64,000 nt of DNA, taken from positions 2,294,001 to 2,358,000 of the forward strand of contig OZ220465.1 of the NCBI GenBank assembly GCA_965115815.1. Direction: 5' to 3'. Origin of the DNA: VXPW01 sp965115815. Lineage in GTDB: Bacteria; Pseudomonadota; Alphaproteobacteria; TMED109. Shown here in pieces: positions 26,633-35,763 of this stretch. Below the pieces are notes generated by a model. It did no database searches. It was not told the origin of the DNA and was given only the letters and a program-made list of their open reading frames with translations. Both the position numbers and the translations under genes were made by a program. The first letter of the stretch is position 1, and each line of letters begins with the position of its first letter.

Positions 26633-27843
26633 TTGCGGTTGCGGACGCCCGTCGGCAGATCCTCGAGACGGTACCGCGGGTCGCCGCCGAACGGGTTCCG
26701 CTGACCGAGGCGCTGGGCCGCGTACCGGCCCTCGACATCACGGCCCGCACCGACCAGCCTCCGGCGCCGGTATCCGCCATGGACGGATACGCCGTGCGGT
26801 CGGCCGACGTCCAGACCCCCCCCTGCGACCTCACCGTGATCGGCGAAGCGCCCGCCGGCCATCCGTTCTCCGGCACCGCCGGTGCGGGCGAGACCGTACG
26901 CATCTTTACCGGTGCCCCGCTTCCCGCCGGCACCGACAGCGTCGTCATCCAGGAACACACCGAGCCCGCGGCTGCGGACCGGGTCCGCGTGCTGGCCGGT
27001 GCGGCGGCCGGAACGCATGTCCGCAACCGCGGCATCGACTTCCGGACCGGCGACGTGCTGGTGCCGGCCGGCGGCCCGCTCACGGCGCGCGAGATCGGGC
27101 TGTCCGCCGCCGCCGGCCGGCCTTGGCTGAGCGTCCGCCGCCGGCCGCGCGTCGCCCTGCTCGCGACGGGGGACGAAATCGTGCTGCCCGGAGAAGAGCG
27201 GCGCCACGGACAGATCATCTCGTCCAACACGTTCGCGCTGGAGGCGATGCTTCGGGCCGCCGGCGCCGAGGCCGTCAATCTCGACCTCGTCCCGGACGAC
27301 CGGGCCGCGCTCCGCGCGGCCGTGGACGGCGCCCGCCATTGCGACCTGCTGGTAACGACCGGGGGGGTGTCGGTCGGCACCTACGATCTCGTCGGGCAGG
27401 CCTTGGGCGAGGCCGGCCTGATCAGGCACTTCTGGAAGGTCGCCATGCGCCCCGGAAAACCGGTGCTGTTCGGCTCGCTTCCGGACGGACCCGCGGTGCT
27501 GGGGTTCCCCGGCAACCCGGTATCGGCGTACGTGTGTGCCGTCGTGTTCCTGCTGCCGGCCGTGCGGGCCATGCTGGGGTTGGATCCGGGCCCCCGGTGC
27601 GTCCAGGCAGTACTGGGCCGCGATCTCCCGGAGAACGGCGGGCGGGAGGACTACCTGCGGGCCGCCGCCGACCGTACGGGAAACACCCTCACCGTCCACC
27701 CGTTCCGGCAACAGGACAGTTCCGTGCTCTCGCTGCTCGCGCGCGCCGCCTGCCTCGTGGTCCGCCCGCCGCACGCCCCCCCGGCCTCGGCCGGCGCACC
27801 CGTGGCCGCGATCCCCTTCCCCGCCGCCCTCGGCACCACGTGA
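26629..27843 (+). CDS. moeA: Molybdopterin molybdenumtransferase MoeA
   Basis: Inserts molybdate into adenylated molybdopterin. The 404-residue protein shows PVSAMDGYAVRSAD, GDEIVLPGE, QIISSNTFALEAML, TTGGVSVGTYDLV, KVAMRPGKPVLFG and VLGFPGNPVSAYV in the order expected. The GTG at 26629 overlaps the moaC stop. A hairpin at 27848-27870 follows immediately. Confidence 0.95.
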   Translation: MIAVADARRQILETVPRVAAERVPLTEALGRVPALDITARTDQPPAPVSAMDGYAVRSADVQTPPCDLTVIGEAPAGHPFSGTAGAGETVRIFTGAPLPAGTDSVVIQEHTEPAAADRVRVLAGAAAGTHVRNRGIDFRTGDVLVPAGGPLTAREIGLSAAAGRPWLSVRRRPRVALLATGDEIVLPGEERRHGQIISSNTFALEAMLRAAGAEAVNLDLVPDDRAALRAAVDGARHCDLLVTTGGVSVGTYDLVGQALGEAGLIRHFWKVAMRPGKPVLFGSLPDGPAVLGFPGNPVSAYVCAVVFLLPAVRAMLGLDPGPRCVQAVLGRDLPENGGREDYLRAAADRTGNTLTVHPFRQQDSSVLSLLARAACLVVRPPHAPPASAGAPVAAIPFPAALGTT

Positions 27844-27847
27844 CCGT

Positions 27848-27870
27848 CCCGGTCGGCCGATCCGACCGGG
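27848..27870 (+). terminator. Hairpin between moeA and lexA
   Basis: A perfect 9-bp stem (CCCGGTCGG / CCGACCGGG) with a 5-base loop begins 5 bp after the moeA stop. No T-run follows, so termination would be weak or factor-assisted. It separates the trp-moa-moe operon from lexA. Confidence 0.6.
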
Positions 27871-27953
27871 ATAGACACCGGATGTTCCCTTTACTTCCCC
27901 GCGCGAACCCGGTACACAGGGGGAACGAGCGGCGTCTCCCGGGGGCTTTCCAC

Positions 27954-28604
27954 ATGCTGACACGCAAGCAGCACGAACTTCTGATCTATCTCAACAAACG
28001 CATTGAGGAAACGGGAATTTCTCCCTCGTTCGAAGAAATGAAGCGGGCCCTGGGGCTCAAGTCGAAGGCCGGGATCCATCGCCATCTGACGTCGCTGGTG
28101 GAACGCGGCTTCGTCGAGCGGCTGCCCAACCGGGCCCGCGCCGTGCGGGTGGTGCGCAAACCGGAAGAGGCCGCGGCGCCGGCCGGCCGCCATTCCGATC
28201 AGTGGAGCGGCCTGGCGGATCTTCCGTTCCTGGGCACGATCGCGGCCGGGACGCCCGTCGAAGCCATTCAGCACGAATCGTTCGTCAAGGTTCCACCGAC
28301 GATGCTCTCCGGTCTCGGCGGCGCGGATCACTTCGCGCTCCGGATCGAGGGAACCTCCATGATCGACGCCGGAATCCTGCATGGAGACATCGGGATCTTC
28401 CGACGCCAGCACACCGCCGAACCCGGACAGATCATCATCGCCTTCATCGACGGACGCGAAGCCACCCTGAAGCGCTTCCGGCCGCGGGAAGGGTCGATCG
28501 AGCTGGTCCCCGAGAACCGAAGCCTCGATCCCATCGAAGTGCACCCGAGCCAGCTGCAGATCCAGGGCATCCTCAAAGGCCTGTACCGCACCGGCATCCG
28601 CTGA
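27954..28604 (+). CDS. lexA: SOS repressor LexA
   Basis: A 216-residue repressor of DNA-damage genes that cleaves itself with RecA. It has an N-terminal winged helix (MLTRKQHELLIYLNKRIEET, FEEMKRALGLKSKAGIHRHL), the Ala98-Gly99 cleavage site in TIAAGTPVEA, the catalytic Ser135 in EGTSMIDAGI and Lys173 in EATLKRF. The upstream 110 bp contain two GAAC words but not with the 7-base spacing of the usual alphaproteobacterial LexA site, so autoregulation is not shown. Confidence 0.96.
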   Translation: MLTRKQHELLIYLNKRIEETGISPSFEEMKRALGLKSKAGIHRHLTSLVERGFVERLPNRARAVRVVRKPEEAAAPAGRHSDQWSGLADLPFLGTIAAGTPVEAIQHESFVKVPPTMLSGLGGADHFALRIEGTSMIDAGILHGDIGIFRRQHTAEPGQIIIAFIDGREATLKRFRPREGSIELVPENRSLDPIEVHPSQLQIQGILKGLYRTGIR

Positions 28605-28627
28605 GCGGAAGCTCCACCGCGCTCGCG

Positions 28628-28663
28628 CCGCCCTGCGACGTCGGTCGGAGGCGCGCAGGGCGG
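28628..28663 (+). terminator. Hairpin between lexA and gltX
   Basis: A perfect 10-bp stem (CCGCCCTGCG / CGCAGGGCGG) with a 16-base loop lies 24 bp after the lexA stop and 20 bp before gltX. A short TCTCCCG tail follows rather than a T-run. It may terminate lexA transcripts. Confidence 0.55.
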
Positions 28664-28682
28664 TCTCCCGAGGTATCTGCCG

Positions 28683-30149
28683 ATGACCGTGGTCACGCGT
28701 TTCGCTCCGTCGCCGACCGGACTTCTCCACATCGGCGGTGCCCGAACGGCCCTGTTCAACTGGTTGTACGCCCGCGGGCGGGGAGGTCGGTTCCTGCTTC
28801 GGGTGGAGGATACCGACCGTGCGCGATCGTCCCCGGAAGCGACCCGGGCCATTCTTGACGGCCTGTCGTGGCTGCAGCTCGACTGGGACGACGAGCCGAT
28901 GTTTCAGTCGAACCGGTCCGACCGCCATCGGGAGGTCGCGGACACCCTGCTTCGTTCTGGCGCCGCGTACCGGTGCTACTGCACCCCGGACGAACTGGCC
29001 GCCATGCGGGCACGGGCGGCCGCCGAAAAGCGGGAGCAGTGGTACGACGGCCGCTGGCGGGACCGGGATCCCTCCGACGCACCGGCCGGCGTCCGGCCGA
29101 CGATTCGCATGCGCACTCCGGCGCGCGGCGAAACCGCCATTGCCGACGCCGTGCAGGGCCGCGTGACCGTGCGCAACCGGGAGATCGACGACTTCGTGAT
29201 CCTGCGGGCGGACGGCACGCCCACCTACATGCTGTCGGTGGTCGTCGACGACCACGACATGGGCATCACGCATGTCATTCGCGGCGACGACCACTTCACC
29301 AACGCGTTCCGGCAGTGCCAGATCCATGATCTGCTCGGTTGGCGACGACCTGCTTTTGCGCATATTCCGTTGATTCACGGCTCCGACGGCAGAAAGCTGA
29401 GCAAACGGGACGGTGCCTTGGGGATCGAGCACTACCGGCAGGCGGGCTATCTGCCCGCCGCCGTCCGGAACTACCTGCTGCGACTCGGGTGGGCGCACGG
29501 CGATGACGAGGTCATTCGCACGGCCGACGCGATCCGGTGGTTCGACCTCGACGGCATCGGCCTCAGCCCCTCGCGCTTCGACCTCGGGAAGCTGGACCAT
29601 CTCAACGCCGTGTACCTCCGGGAGACCGGCGACCCGGAGCTCGCTTCGGCCGTCGCGGCCCGTCTCGCCGCCGAAGGCGTTCCGTGCGCCCCGGGCGCGC
29701 TCGAGCGGCTGACCCGCGGCATGGCCGAACTCAAGAAGCGGGCCCGCACCCTCGGCGAACTCGCCGCCGCCGGCCGCTTCTACGCCGCTCCCCGCCCGCT
29801 CGATCCGGACCCGAAGGCCCGGCGGCACCTCGACGCGCCCGCCCGCGGGCTCCTGCGGGATCTCGCGAACGTTCTGGCCGACACCGAAGACTGGTCCTCC
29901 GCCGCTCTCGAAACGCGGGTTCGCGACTACGCCGCCCGCACCGGCCGGAAGCTGGGCGCCGTGGCCCAGCCGTTGCGGGCCGCACTCGCGGGCTCCACGA
30001 TCTCGCCTCCCATCTTCTCGGTCATGCAGACGCTTGGACGCACCGAGACCCTGGGCCGCATGGCCGATGTGGTCGAGAGCGGTCCTGCGGCGCCGGCTCA
30101 GATGCAGCGTCCCCCATCGACCTCCAGCATCACGCCGGTCAGGAACTGA
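28683..30149 (+). CDS. gltX: Glutamyl-tRNA synthetase
   Basis: Charges tRNA-Glu (and, in many alphaproteobacteria, tRNA-Gln). The class I motifs are PSPTGLLHIGGARTA (HIGH, near residue 10) and KLSKRDGA (KMSKS). FAHIPLIHGSDGRKL and YRCYCTP also match. The 488-residue length includes about 22 extra C-terminal residues after the usual LGRMADVV ending. The frame runs 52 bp into the 3' end of the convergent SDR gene, probably because an ancestral stop was lost. Confidence 0.95.
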   Translation: MTVVTRFAPSPTGLLHIGGARTALFNWLYARGRGGRFLLRVEDTDRARSSPEATRAILDGLSWLQLDWDDEPMFQSNRSDRHREVADTLLRSGAAYRCYCTPDELAAMRARAAAEKREQWYDGRWRDRDPSDAPAGVRPTIRMRTPARGETAIADAVQGRVTVRNREIDDFVILRADGTPTYMLSVVVDDHDMGITHVIRGDDHFTNAFRQCQIHDLLGWRRPAFAHIPLIHGSDGRKLSKRDGALGIEHYRQAGYLPAAVRNYLLRLGWAHGDDEVIRTADAIRWFDLDGIGLSPSRFDLGKLDHLNAVYLRETGDPELASAVAARLAAEGVPCAPGALERLTRGMAELKKRARTLGELAAAGRFYAAPRPLDPDPKARRHLDAPARGLLRDLANVLADTEDWSSAALETRVRDYAARTGRKLGAVAQPLRAALAGSTISPPIFSVMQTLGRTETLGRMADVVESGPAAPAQMQRPPSTSSITPVRN

Positions 30150-30859
30150 GCCTCGTCCGAGGCCAGAAACAGCGCCGCATTGGCGACATCCCCGGGGGTC
30201 GACAGGCGCCCCAGCGGCACCGTCTCGCGAAAGCGACGGCGGGCGGCCTCCGGATCCTCGTCGCCCAGGAAGTCCGACAGCATCGCGGTCTCGCCGGCCA
30301 CCGGACAGAGGCCGTTCACCCGGATCCGGTCCGGAGCCAGTTCCAGCGCCAGCGTGCGGCTGAGGGTCAGCAGGGCGCCCTTGGTCGCGTTGTAGGGCCC
30401 GAGGCCGGGCCGCGGCGCCAGCGCCGCGGTCGAGACGGTATTCAGGATCACGCCGCCGCTTCCCTGTTCGCGAAGAACCGGAACGGCGTGCCTCGCACCC
30501 AGGAAGCAGCTCTTCACGTTGATCCGGAACAGATCGTCGAACAGAGCCTCGTCGACCTCCACCAGCGGGGTGGGCTTCATCCCGATGGCGGCGTTCTGCA
30601 CCAGGATGTCGAGGCGGCCGAACGCCTCCGTGGCCGCCCGGATCATCCGACCGGAATCGCGGTCGCTGGCGACATCCACCGTACACGACCGTGCCCGGCC
30701 TTCCGACGCCCCGAGGGCCCGGGCGACGCGGTCCGCTCCCTTGCCGTTGATGTCGGCCACGAGGACCCGCGCTCCCTCCTGCGCGAAGCGGCGGGCGATG
30801 CCTTCCCCGAAGCCACTGGCGCCGCCCGTCACGATCGCGACCTTGTCCTGCAGTCTCAT
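30098..30859 (-). CDS. Short-chain dehydrogenase/reductase
   Basis: A classical SDR of 253 residues. It has the NAD(P)-binding TGGASGFGEG, acidic LVADINGKG after the second strand (favouring NAD), an NAA motif, and the catalytic Ser with YNATKGA. It ends VDGGRCI. Substrate cannot be told from sequence. It is convergent with and overlaps gltX; gltX is more often followed by gltA in related genomes, so this gene may be a replacement. Confidence 0.9.
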   Translation of the reverse strand: MRLQDKVAIVTGGASGFGEGIARRFAQEGARVLVADINGKGADRVARALGASEGRARSCTVDVASDRDSGRMIRAATEAFGRLDILVQNAAIGMKPTPLVEVDEALFDDLFRINVKSCFLGARHAVPVLREQGSGGVILNTVSTAALAPRPGLGPYNATKGALLTLSRTLALELAPDRIRVNGLCPVAGETAMLSDFLGDEDPEAARRRFRETVPLGRLSTPGDVANAALFLASDEAQFLTGVMLEVDGGRCI

Positions 30860-31264
30860 GGCACTCCCTCCCGACCCGCACCGCGGCCGTGCCGCCCGCG
30901 CCCCGGCCGAGGTACTACGGGGGAACACCGCCCACCGCAAGCCCGAAACCGCGCGCCGCCCGGCCCGCTCCCGCGGGCACCGAACGCGTCCACGGTGCCG
31001 CCCTCCGGGCCGGGCAGACGATCCGCCAAGGAGCGCACCGCGCGGAACCCCCGTTTCCGAGCAAGCCAGACCCGGACGCGATCCAAGCCCCGCAAAGCCC
31101 GTGCGCGTCGAGCCGTACCGTTCCGGCCGCTGGGGAACGGGCGGAAACCGGCGTCCCATCCGAAGGGCCGCAAGCTTTGACCCCGGCAGGCTATGGTTCC
31201 GAACCGGCGGGCACGCGCCGTCACTGTTCCCACCGTGCCGTCGACCTTGCGAGGAGTACGCCGC
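30860..31264. other. Divergent intergenic region, nothing recognised
   Basis: Separates the divergent SDR and dehydrogenase genes and must contain their promoters, but no clear -35/-10 pair, operator or RNA structure stands out. Confidence 0.45.
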
Positions 31265-32359
31265 ATGCGCGTTGCCGCCCCCCTGCTCGAAACCTACGTG
31301 GCCCGAATCTTCGCCGCCGCCGGCTGCGCCGAAGACGAGGCGCAGCGGATCGCGTTCTATCTGGTCCGCGCCAATCTGGCGGGCCATGACAGCCACGGCG
31401 TGATCCGCGTGCCCCGCTACCTGTCCTGGATGAGAGAGGGCGCGGTGCGGGTGGGGATCCAGCCCGACATCGTGCAGGAAGGGACGACGCACGCCGTCGT
31501 CGACGGAGGTTTCGGATTCGGGCAAACCGTCGGACCGTTCTGCGCCGATCTCGGAATCGCGAAGGCGCGGAAACACGGACTTTCGATCGTAGCCATCCGC
31601 AACTCCGGACATCTCGGACGGATCGGCGACTGGCCCGAGCGCGCGGCCGACGCCGGGATCGCGTCCCTCCATTTCGTCAACACGTCCGGTCTCGGCCTGC
31701 TGGTCGCCCCGTTCGGATCCCCGGACCGCAGGTTCTCCACCAACCCCTTTGCGGCGGGCGTGCCCATTCCCGGAGAGGATCCGTTCATCCTGGACTTCGC
31801 TACGTCGGTCGTGGCCGAGGGGAAGGTGCTGGTGGCCCATCAGGGCGGCAAGCCGCTGCCGGCCGGCGCCCTGGTCTCCGACCAGGGCGCGTTCTCCACC
31901 GATCCGGAACTCATCTACGGCCGCGATACCGGCGCCAACCCGAACGACATGCGCGGCGGCGGCGGAGCCATTCGGGCCATGGGCGAACACAAGGGATCCG
32001 GTCTGGCATTTCTCTGCGAACTTCTCGCCGGCGCCCTGACCGGGTCGGGCTGCGCCGTTCCGGCCCAGACCCGTCTCGCGAACGGCATGCTGTCCTTCTA
32101 TTTCCGCCCGGACGTGTTCGGCACGGAGGCTGCGTTCGCAGCCGAGATGAAGCGCTATCTCGAGTTCTTCCGGACCGCCCGACCGCTGGCGCCGGCAGAC
32201 CGGGTCATGGTTCCGGGAGAACCGGAACAGCGGTGCCGCGCCGAACGGACGACCCAGGGCATCCCGCTCACCGATACCACCTGGGACTCCATCCGCGCCG
32301 CCGGCGACGCCTGCGGCGTGCGGGCCCCCGAACCGGCCGCCGGGGCCGTCCCTTCGTGA
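31265..32359 (+). CDS. Ldh_2-family malate/L-lactate-type dehydrogenase
   Basis: A 364-residue NAD(P)-dependent oxidoreductase of the Ldh2/YlbC family, which reduce 2-oxoacids or delta-piperideine carboxylate. Conserved blocks are GHDSHGVIRVPRYLSWM (catalytic His), NSGHLGRIGDWPERAA, GSPDRRFSTNPFAAGVP and MGEHKGSGLAFLCELL. The stop overlaps the GTG of the next gene. The exact substrate is not determined. Confidence 0.9.
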   Translation: MRVAAPLLETYVARIFAAAGCAEDEAQRIAFYLVRANLAGHDSHGVIRVPRYLSWMREGAVRVGIQPDIVQEGTTHAVVDGGFGFGQTVGPFCADLGIAKARKHGLSIVAIRNSGHLGRIGDWPERAADAGIASLHFVNTSGLGLLVAPFGSPDRRFSTNPFAAGVPIPGEDPFILDFATSVVAEGKVLVAHQGGKPLPAGALVSDQGAFSTDPELIYGRDTGANPNDMRGGGGAIRAMGEHKGSGLAFLCELLAGALTGSGCAVPAQTRLANGMLSFYFRPDVFGTEAAFAAEMKRYLEFFRTARPLAPADRVMVPGEPEQRCRAERTTQGIPLTDTTWDSIRAAGDACGVRAPEPAAGAVPS

Positions 32360-32823
32360 TCCGCACGGCCCTCGGCTCCGTCTTGGCGGCACTGCTGCTG
32401 GCCGGGTCGCCGGCCCGCGGCCAGGAAGCGGACTGCGTCGGAGGCGCAGCCGTCGATCCCGTCTGCGAATTCCGGATCCGGAGCCACGGACCGGAGGCCT
32501 CGGATGTCGGCGTCTACAACGTCTTCGTTCGGCTGGAGCGACTGGTCCCGGCGGCGGACACGCGGCCCCTGACGGTGGCCATCGACGCCTCCGCGTGCGG
32601 CCGGCCGCTGCACCGCCAGGTCGAGGAGCCGGTGAACTTTGCCGGCGAGGAGACCACGCTGACGTTCAACTTCCCCCTGTTCCTGCGCGGTTCCGACACG
32701 GCCGGAGAGCATTGCGTGCGGGTGGCCGCGGTGGGGTGCGGCGACAGCTGCGGCGGGCGGGTCGGACTGGCGGTCGGGAATTCCGCCGTCATGCGCCAGG
32801 TCCGGGATCCTTCCCTCCGGTAG
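32356..32823 (+). CDS. Small secreted protein, uncharacterised
   Basis: The GTG start overlaps the dehydrogenase stop (GTGA). The first 22 residues form a signal peptide (IRTALGSVLAALLLAGSPARG, probable cleavage before QEADC). The mature part has six cysteines and a beta-like pattern, suggesting a disulphide-bonded periplasmic protein. No family is recognised. It ends in TAG, one of the few TAG stops in the window. Its 3' end overlaps the convergent aminotransferase by 35 bp. Confidence 0.65.
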   Translation: MIRTALGSVLAALLLAGSPARGQEADCVGGAAVDPVCEFRIRSHGPEASDVGVYNVFVRLERLVPAADTRPLTVAIDASACGRPLHRQVEEPVNFAGEETTLTFNFPLFLRGSDTAGEHCVRVAAVGCGDSCGGRVGLAVGNSAVMRQVRDPSLR

Positions 32824-33982
32824 CGGACCGGGTCCGCCGGATCGCCAGAACCTTCCGCACCGCGTCGATGACGCGGTCCACGGCGGAATCATCGAGTTCC
32901 GAGTGCATGGGCAGGTTCAGGATGTGCCGAGTGGTGGCCTCGGCCACCGGACAGGGCAGGCCGAGCCGCGCGGACTCGCGGAAGGCGGGCTGTGCGGGAA
33001 GGGTTTTCGGATAGTAGACGCGGGTCGGAATGCCGCGCTCGGCCAGGGCCGCCCGAACGGCATCCCGATGATCCACGAGCAGCGAATACTGCGCCCAGAC
33101 GCTGACCGTGCCGGGCGGAACGATCGGCGTCGCCGCCAGTCCCCGCAGGGCGGCCGTGTAGGCGTCGGCAATGGCGTTCCGCCGGGCCACATCCACCTGG
33201 AATCCGGACAGCTTGGCCAGCAGCACCGCCGCCTGAAGGGTGTCGAGGCGCGAATTCGTGCCCGTTCGCCGGGCGTCGTACGGATCTTCGAGAGTCCCGT
33301 GCGCGGCGACCATGCGCCACTGCTCCATGCGCTCTGCTGCATCGGTGAACATGGCCCCGCCGTCGCCCCATCCCCCGAGCGGCTTGCTGGGAAAGAAGCT
33401 GGTGATCGCCGCCTGCCCGAGCGCTCCGACCCTGCGCCCCCGCCGGCTGGCGCCGAAGCTCTGTGCGGCATCCGCAAGGAGGAACAGGCCCTCTTCCCGG
33501 CAGAGCGGAACCAGGCGTCCGTAGTCCGCCGGCAACCCGAACAGGTCCACGGGCATGACCGCCCGCGGCATCAGACCGGTGTCGGCCCGCACGTGGCGAA
33601 TGGTTGCGGCCAGACCGTCGGGATCGAGGACAAAGGTACGCGGATCGATGTCCACGAAGATCGGGGTCGCGCCGGTGAGCGCCACGGCGCCGGCCGTCGC
33701 CACGAAGCTGAACGCAGGAACCAGTACGGCATCGCCCGGTCCGATCCCCTCCGCACGCAGCGCAATCGTCAGCGCATCGGTCCCGTTCGCCACCGCCACG
33801 ACATGCTTTGCCTGCGACCACGCGGCCAACGCCTCCTCGAACTCCGCGACCTCCGGCCCGTTGATGAAGCGGCCATGCGCCAGCACCGTCGCCACTCGCG
33901 CATCGATCTCCGTCTGCAATCGCTTGTACTGGGCCACCGGATCGAGAAGCGTCACGACGGCGGGGGCGGGAGAATCCATCAT
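32789..33982 (-). CDS. DegT/DnrJ/EryC1/StrS sugar aminotransferase
   Basis: A PLP-dependent enzyme of 397 residues that aminates keto-sugar nucleotides. The PLP lysine is Lys200 (SFFPSKPLGGWGDGGA), with the cofactor-binding LLADAAQSFGA (Asp171) and VANGTDALTIAL. I chose ATG 33982 because it overlaps the stop of the upstream oxidoreductase (ATGA). The pair resembles the WbpB-WbpE type used for amino-sugar units of surface polysaccharides. Confidence 0.92.
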   Translation of the reverse strand: MMDSPAPAVVTLLDPVAQYKRLQTEIDARVATVLAHGRFINGPEVAEFEEALAAWSQAKHVVAVANGTDALTIALRAEGIGPGDAVLVPAFSFVATAGAVALTGATPIFVDIDPRTFVLDPDGLAATIRHVRADTGLMPRAVMPVDLFGLPADYGRLVPLCREEGLFLLADAAQSFGASRRGRRVGALGQAAITSFFPSKPLGGWGDGGAMFTDAAERMEQWRMVAAHGTLEDPYDARRTGTNSRLDTLQAAVLLAKLSGFQVDVARRNAIADAYTAALRGLAATPIVPPGTVSVWAQYSLLVDHRDAVRAALAERGIPTRVYYPKTLPAQPAFRESARLGLPCPVAEATTRHILNLPMHSELDDSAVDRVIDAVRKVLAIRRTRSATGGKDPGPGA

Positions 33983-34965
33983 CCGGCGCATTCCGAAGGC
34001 TGCAGGATCACGCGCCGACCGGTCTCGAGGGAACGATGACAGGCATCCAGCACCGCCATCACCCGCAGTCCCTCCGACGTTCCGCTCGGTGGCGCCACCC
34101 CCGTCCGGACGGCCCCGACGAAGGCGGAACACTCCGCCAGCAGCGGCTCCCGGTCCGGAACCCGAACCGCATCGTCGGGCTGTCCGGTGCGGACCACCTT
34201 CAGCTTCGATGGTGCGGGCAGCAGGTCGTCGAACACGGCCGCCGCGAAGACGCCGCGCGCTTCGAAGCGCTGCACCTTCGTGCACGCACGCCACGATACG
34301 GTAGTCTCCGCACGGAGGCCCCGGCGAAAGCCCAACTCGATCCGGCAGTGGGCGTCGGCCGACAGGGGCGCCGCCGGACCGGAGCAGGTCGCCCATGCGG
34401 GAAGCGCTCCGGCACAGGCCAGGATCATCGAAACATCGTGCGGCGCGAACTCCCAGAGGACATGCTCGCGCGGGGTTTCCGGCCCCGCCGCGAGCCGGTG
34501 ACTCACGATGCGCCGCAGGGCTCCGAGCCGTCCTTCGCGCACCAGGTCCCGCAATGCCCGAAACGCCGGATGATACTGCAGCAGATGGCCGGTCATCAGC
34601 TGCAGCTTCGCGGTGCTCGCCTGCCGTGCCAGTCTCCGGGCCGCGGAGAGGTCGGTGGTCATCGGCTTTTCGACGAACACGTGCAGCCCCGAGGCGAGCG
34701 CCAGGGCCGCGAGGCGGTGATGGCTGCCGGCCGGCGTGGCGATCGCGAGAGCATCGATCCCTCCCGACCGGACGAGCCGCTCGGCCGCCGAATGGGAGGG
34801 GACCGCGGGGTACGCCTGCGCCGTCCGGCGGAGCCGATTCGCATCCGAATCGCAGATCGCTGCGAGACAGCCGAGGCGGTGGAAGTTGCGGACCAGGTTT
34901 CGGCCCCACCGACCCGTTCCCACGACGCCGACGCGGACGCCCCCGCTGCCCGGTTCCGGTGCCAA
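33979..34965 (-). CDS. Gfo/Idh/MocA-family oxidoreductase
   Basis: A 328-residue NAD-dependent sugar dehydrogenase. It shows the Rossmann motif VGVVGTGRWGRNL (residues 12-24), EKP at 99-101 and the following conserved segment LMTGHLLQYHPAFR. WEFAPHDVSMIL resembles the catalytic region. Its coupling to the DegT aminotransferase suggests it oxidises a nucleotide sugar that the partner aminates. The pathway end product is not encoded here. Confidence 0.9.
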   Translation of the reverse strand: MAPEPGSGGVRVGVVGTGRWGRNLVRNFHRLGCLAAICDSDANRLRRTAQAYPAVPSHSAAERLVRSGGIDALAIATPAGSHHRLAALALASGLHVFVEKPMTTDLSAARRLARQASTAKLQLMTGHLLQYHPAFRALRDLVREGRLGALRRIVSHRLAAGPETPREHVLWEFAPHDVSMILACAGALPAWATCSGPAAPLSADAHCRIELGFRRGLRAETTVSWRACTKVQRFEARGVFAAAVFDDLLPAPSKLKVVRTGQPDDAVRVPDREPLLAECSAFVGAVRTGVAPPSGTSEGLRVMAVLDACHRSLETGRRVILQPSECAG

Positions 34966-34990
34966 CGCTGCAGGATGCCCGTCGGCGGCG

Positions 34991-35422
34991 TCAGTCAGGC
35001 CGGTCCGGCGGTGTCCCGTCTGCGGGATGCAGGAGCAGCGCAGCGGAGTTCAGGCAGTAGCGCAGCCCCGTGGGCGGAGGTCCGTCCGGGAATACGTGGC
35101 CCAGGTGCGCCTCGCACTTCCGGCATCGAACCTCGGTCCGCGCCATCCCGTAGCTCGGGTCGCGATGCTCCGTCACGCACCCGTCATCCAGGGGCGCAGT
35201 AAAGCTCGGCCACCCCGTACCGGAATCGAACTTGGCCCCGGACCCGAACAAGGGCGTTGCACAGCACACGCACACGTAGGTTCCCGAGCGCCGCTCGTCC
35301 CAGTACCGCCCGCTGAAGGCGGGCTCGGTGGCAGCCTGTCGGGTGACGGCGTACGCCTCCGGCGACAACCGGTCGCGCTCGCGAGACTCCCGCTCGATCC
35401 CGTCCCTCGCACCGAGAACCAT
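34991..35422 (-). CDS. msrB: Peptide methionine-R-sulfoxide reductase MsrB
   Basis: Reduces the R-epimer of oxidised methionine. The 143-residue protein has zinc-binding cysteine pairs 51/54 and 100/103 (CVCC, CRKC), the GTGWPSF block, HLGHVFPDGP and the catalytic Cys123 in RYCLNSAAL. Start chosen at ATG 35422, giving the normal length. Divergent from the MaoC gene. Confidence 0.95.
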   Translation of the reverse strand: MVLGARDGIERESRERDRLSPEAYAVTRQAATEPAFSGRYWDERRSGTYVCVCCATPLFGSGAKFDSGTGWPSFTAPLDDGCVTEHRDPSYGMARTEVRCRKCEAHLGHVFPDGPPPTGLRYCLNSAALLLHPADGTPPDRPD

Positions 35423-35763
35423 GCATCGGCCTCCATCGACTGCCGGCACTATATCGGCTCGGCTGCAAGACACATGCCCGCCGTTCGAAACCGGGGGCGC
35501 CACGGTCCGACTCTCCCGCCCCCAGCATACCCGCCTCCGCACCCGGTCAACCGATCGGGAAGGCTCGACGGCCATCGAGCGGGCGACCGCTGCGGGCGGG
35601 ATCCAGCGGGCCCTCCTGCCGACGGTCCCCTTCTTCCTCTCCGTCCTGTTACGCTCCCCGTGTCCTCCCGCCATCGTCCCTTCGACCGCAGCAGGGGGTC
35701 GGCCCTCCTGCTGCGTCGGGCAGGTCTTCCCCGGCCTTCATCATCCTTCCGAGTGATTCCACG
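35423..35763. other. Divergent promoter region of msrB and the MaoC gene
   Basis: About 340 bp with no gene. Promoters for both flanking genes must lie here, but I cannot identify them confidently. Confidence 0.4.

Noticed and set aside
27900..27930. LexA box upstream of lexA
   Set aside because: Two GAAC words are present but spaced 14 bases apart, not the 7 expected for alphaproteobacterial sites, and no other known consensus fits.
27891..30881. A 996-codon minus-strand open frame opposite lexA and gltX
   Set aside because: Only its upstream end coincides with the real SDR region; elsewhere it mirrors lexA and gltX in a GC-rich genome and has no family-like sequence.
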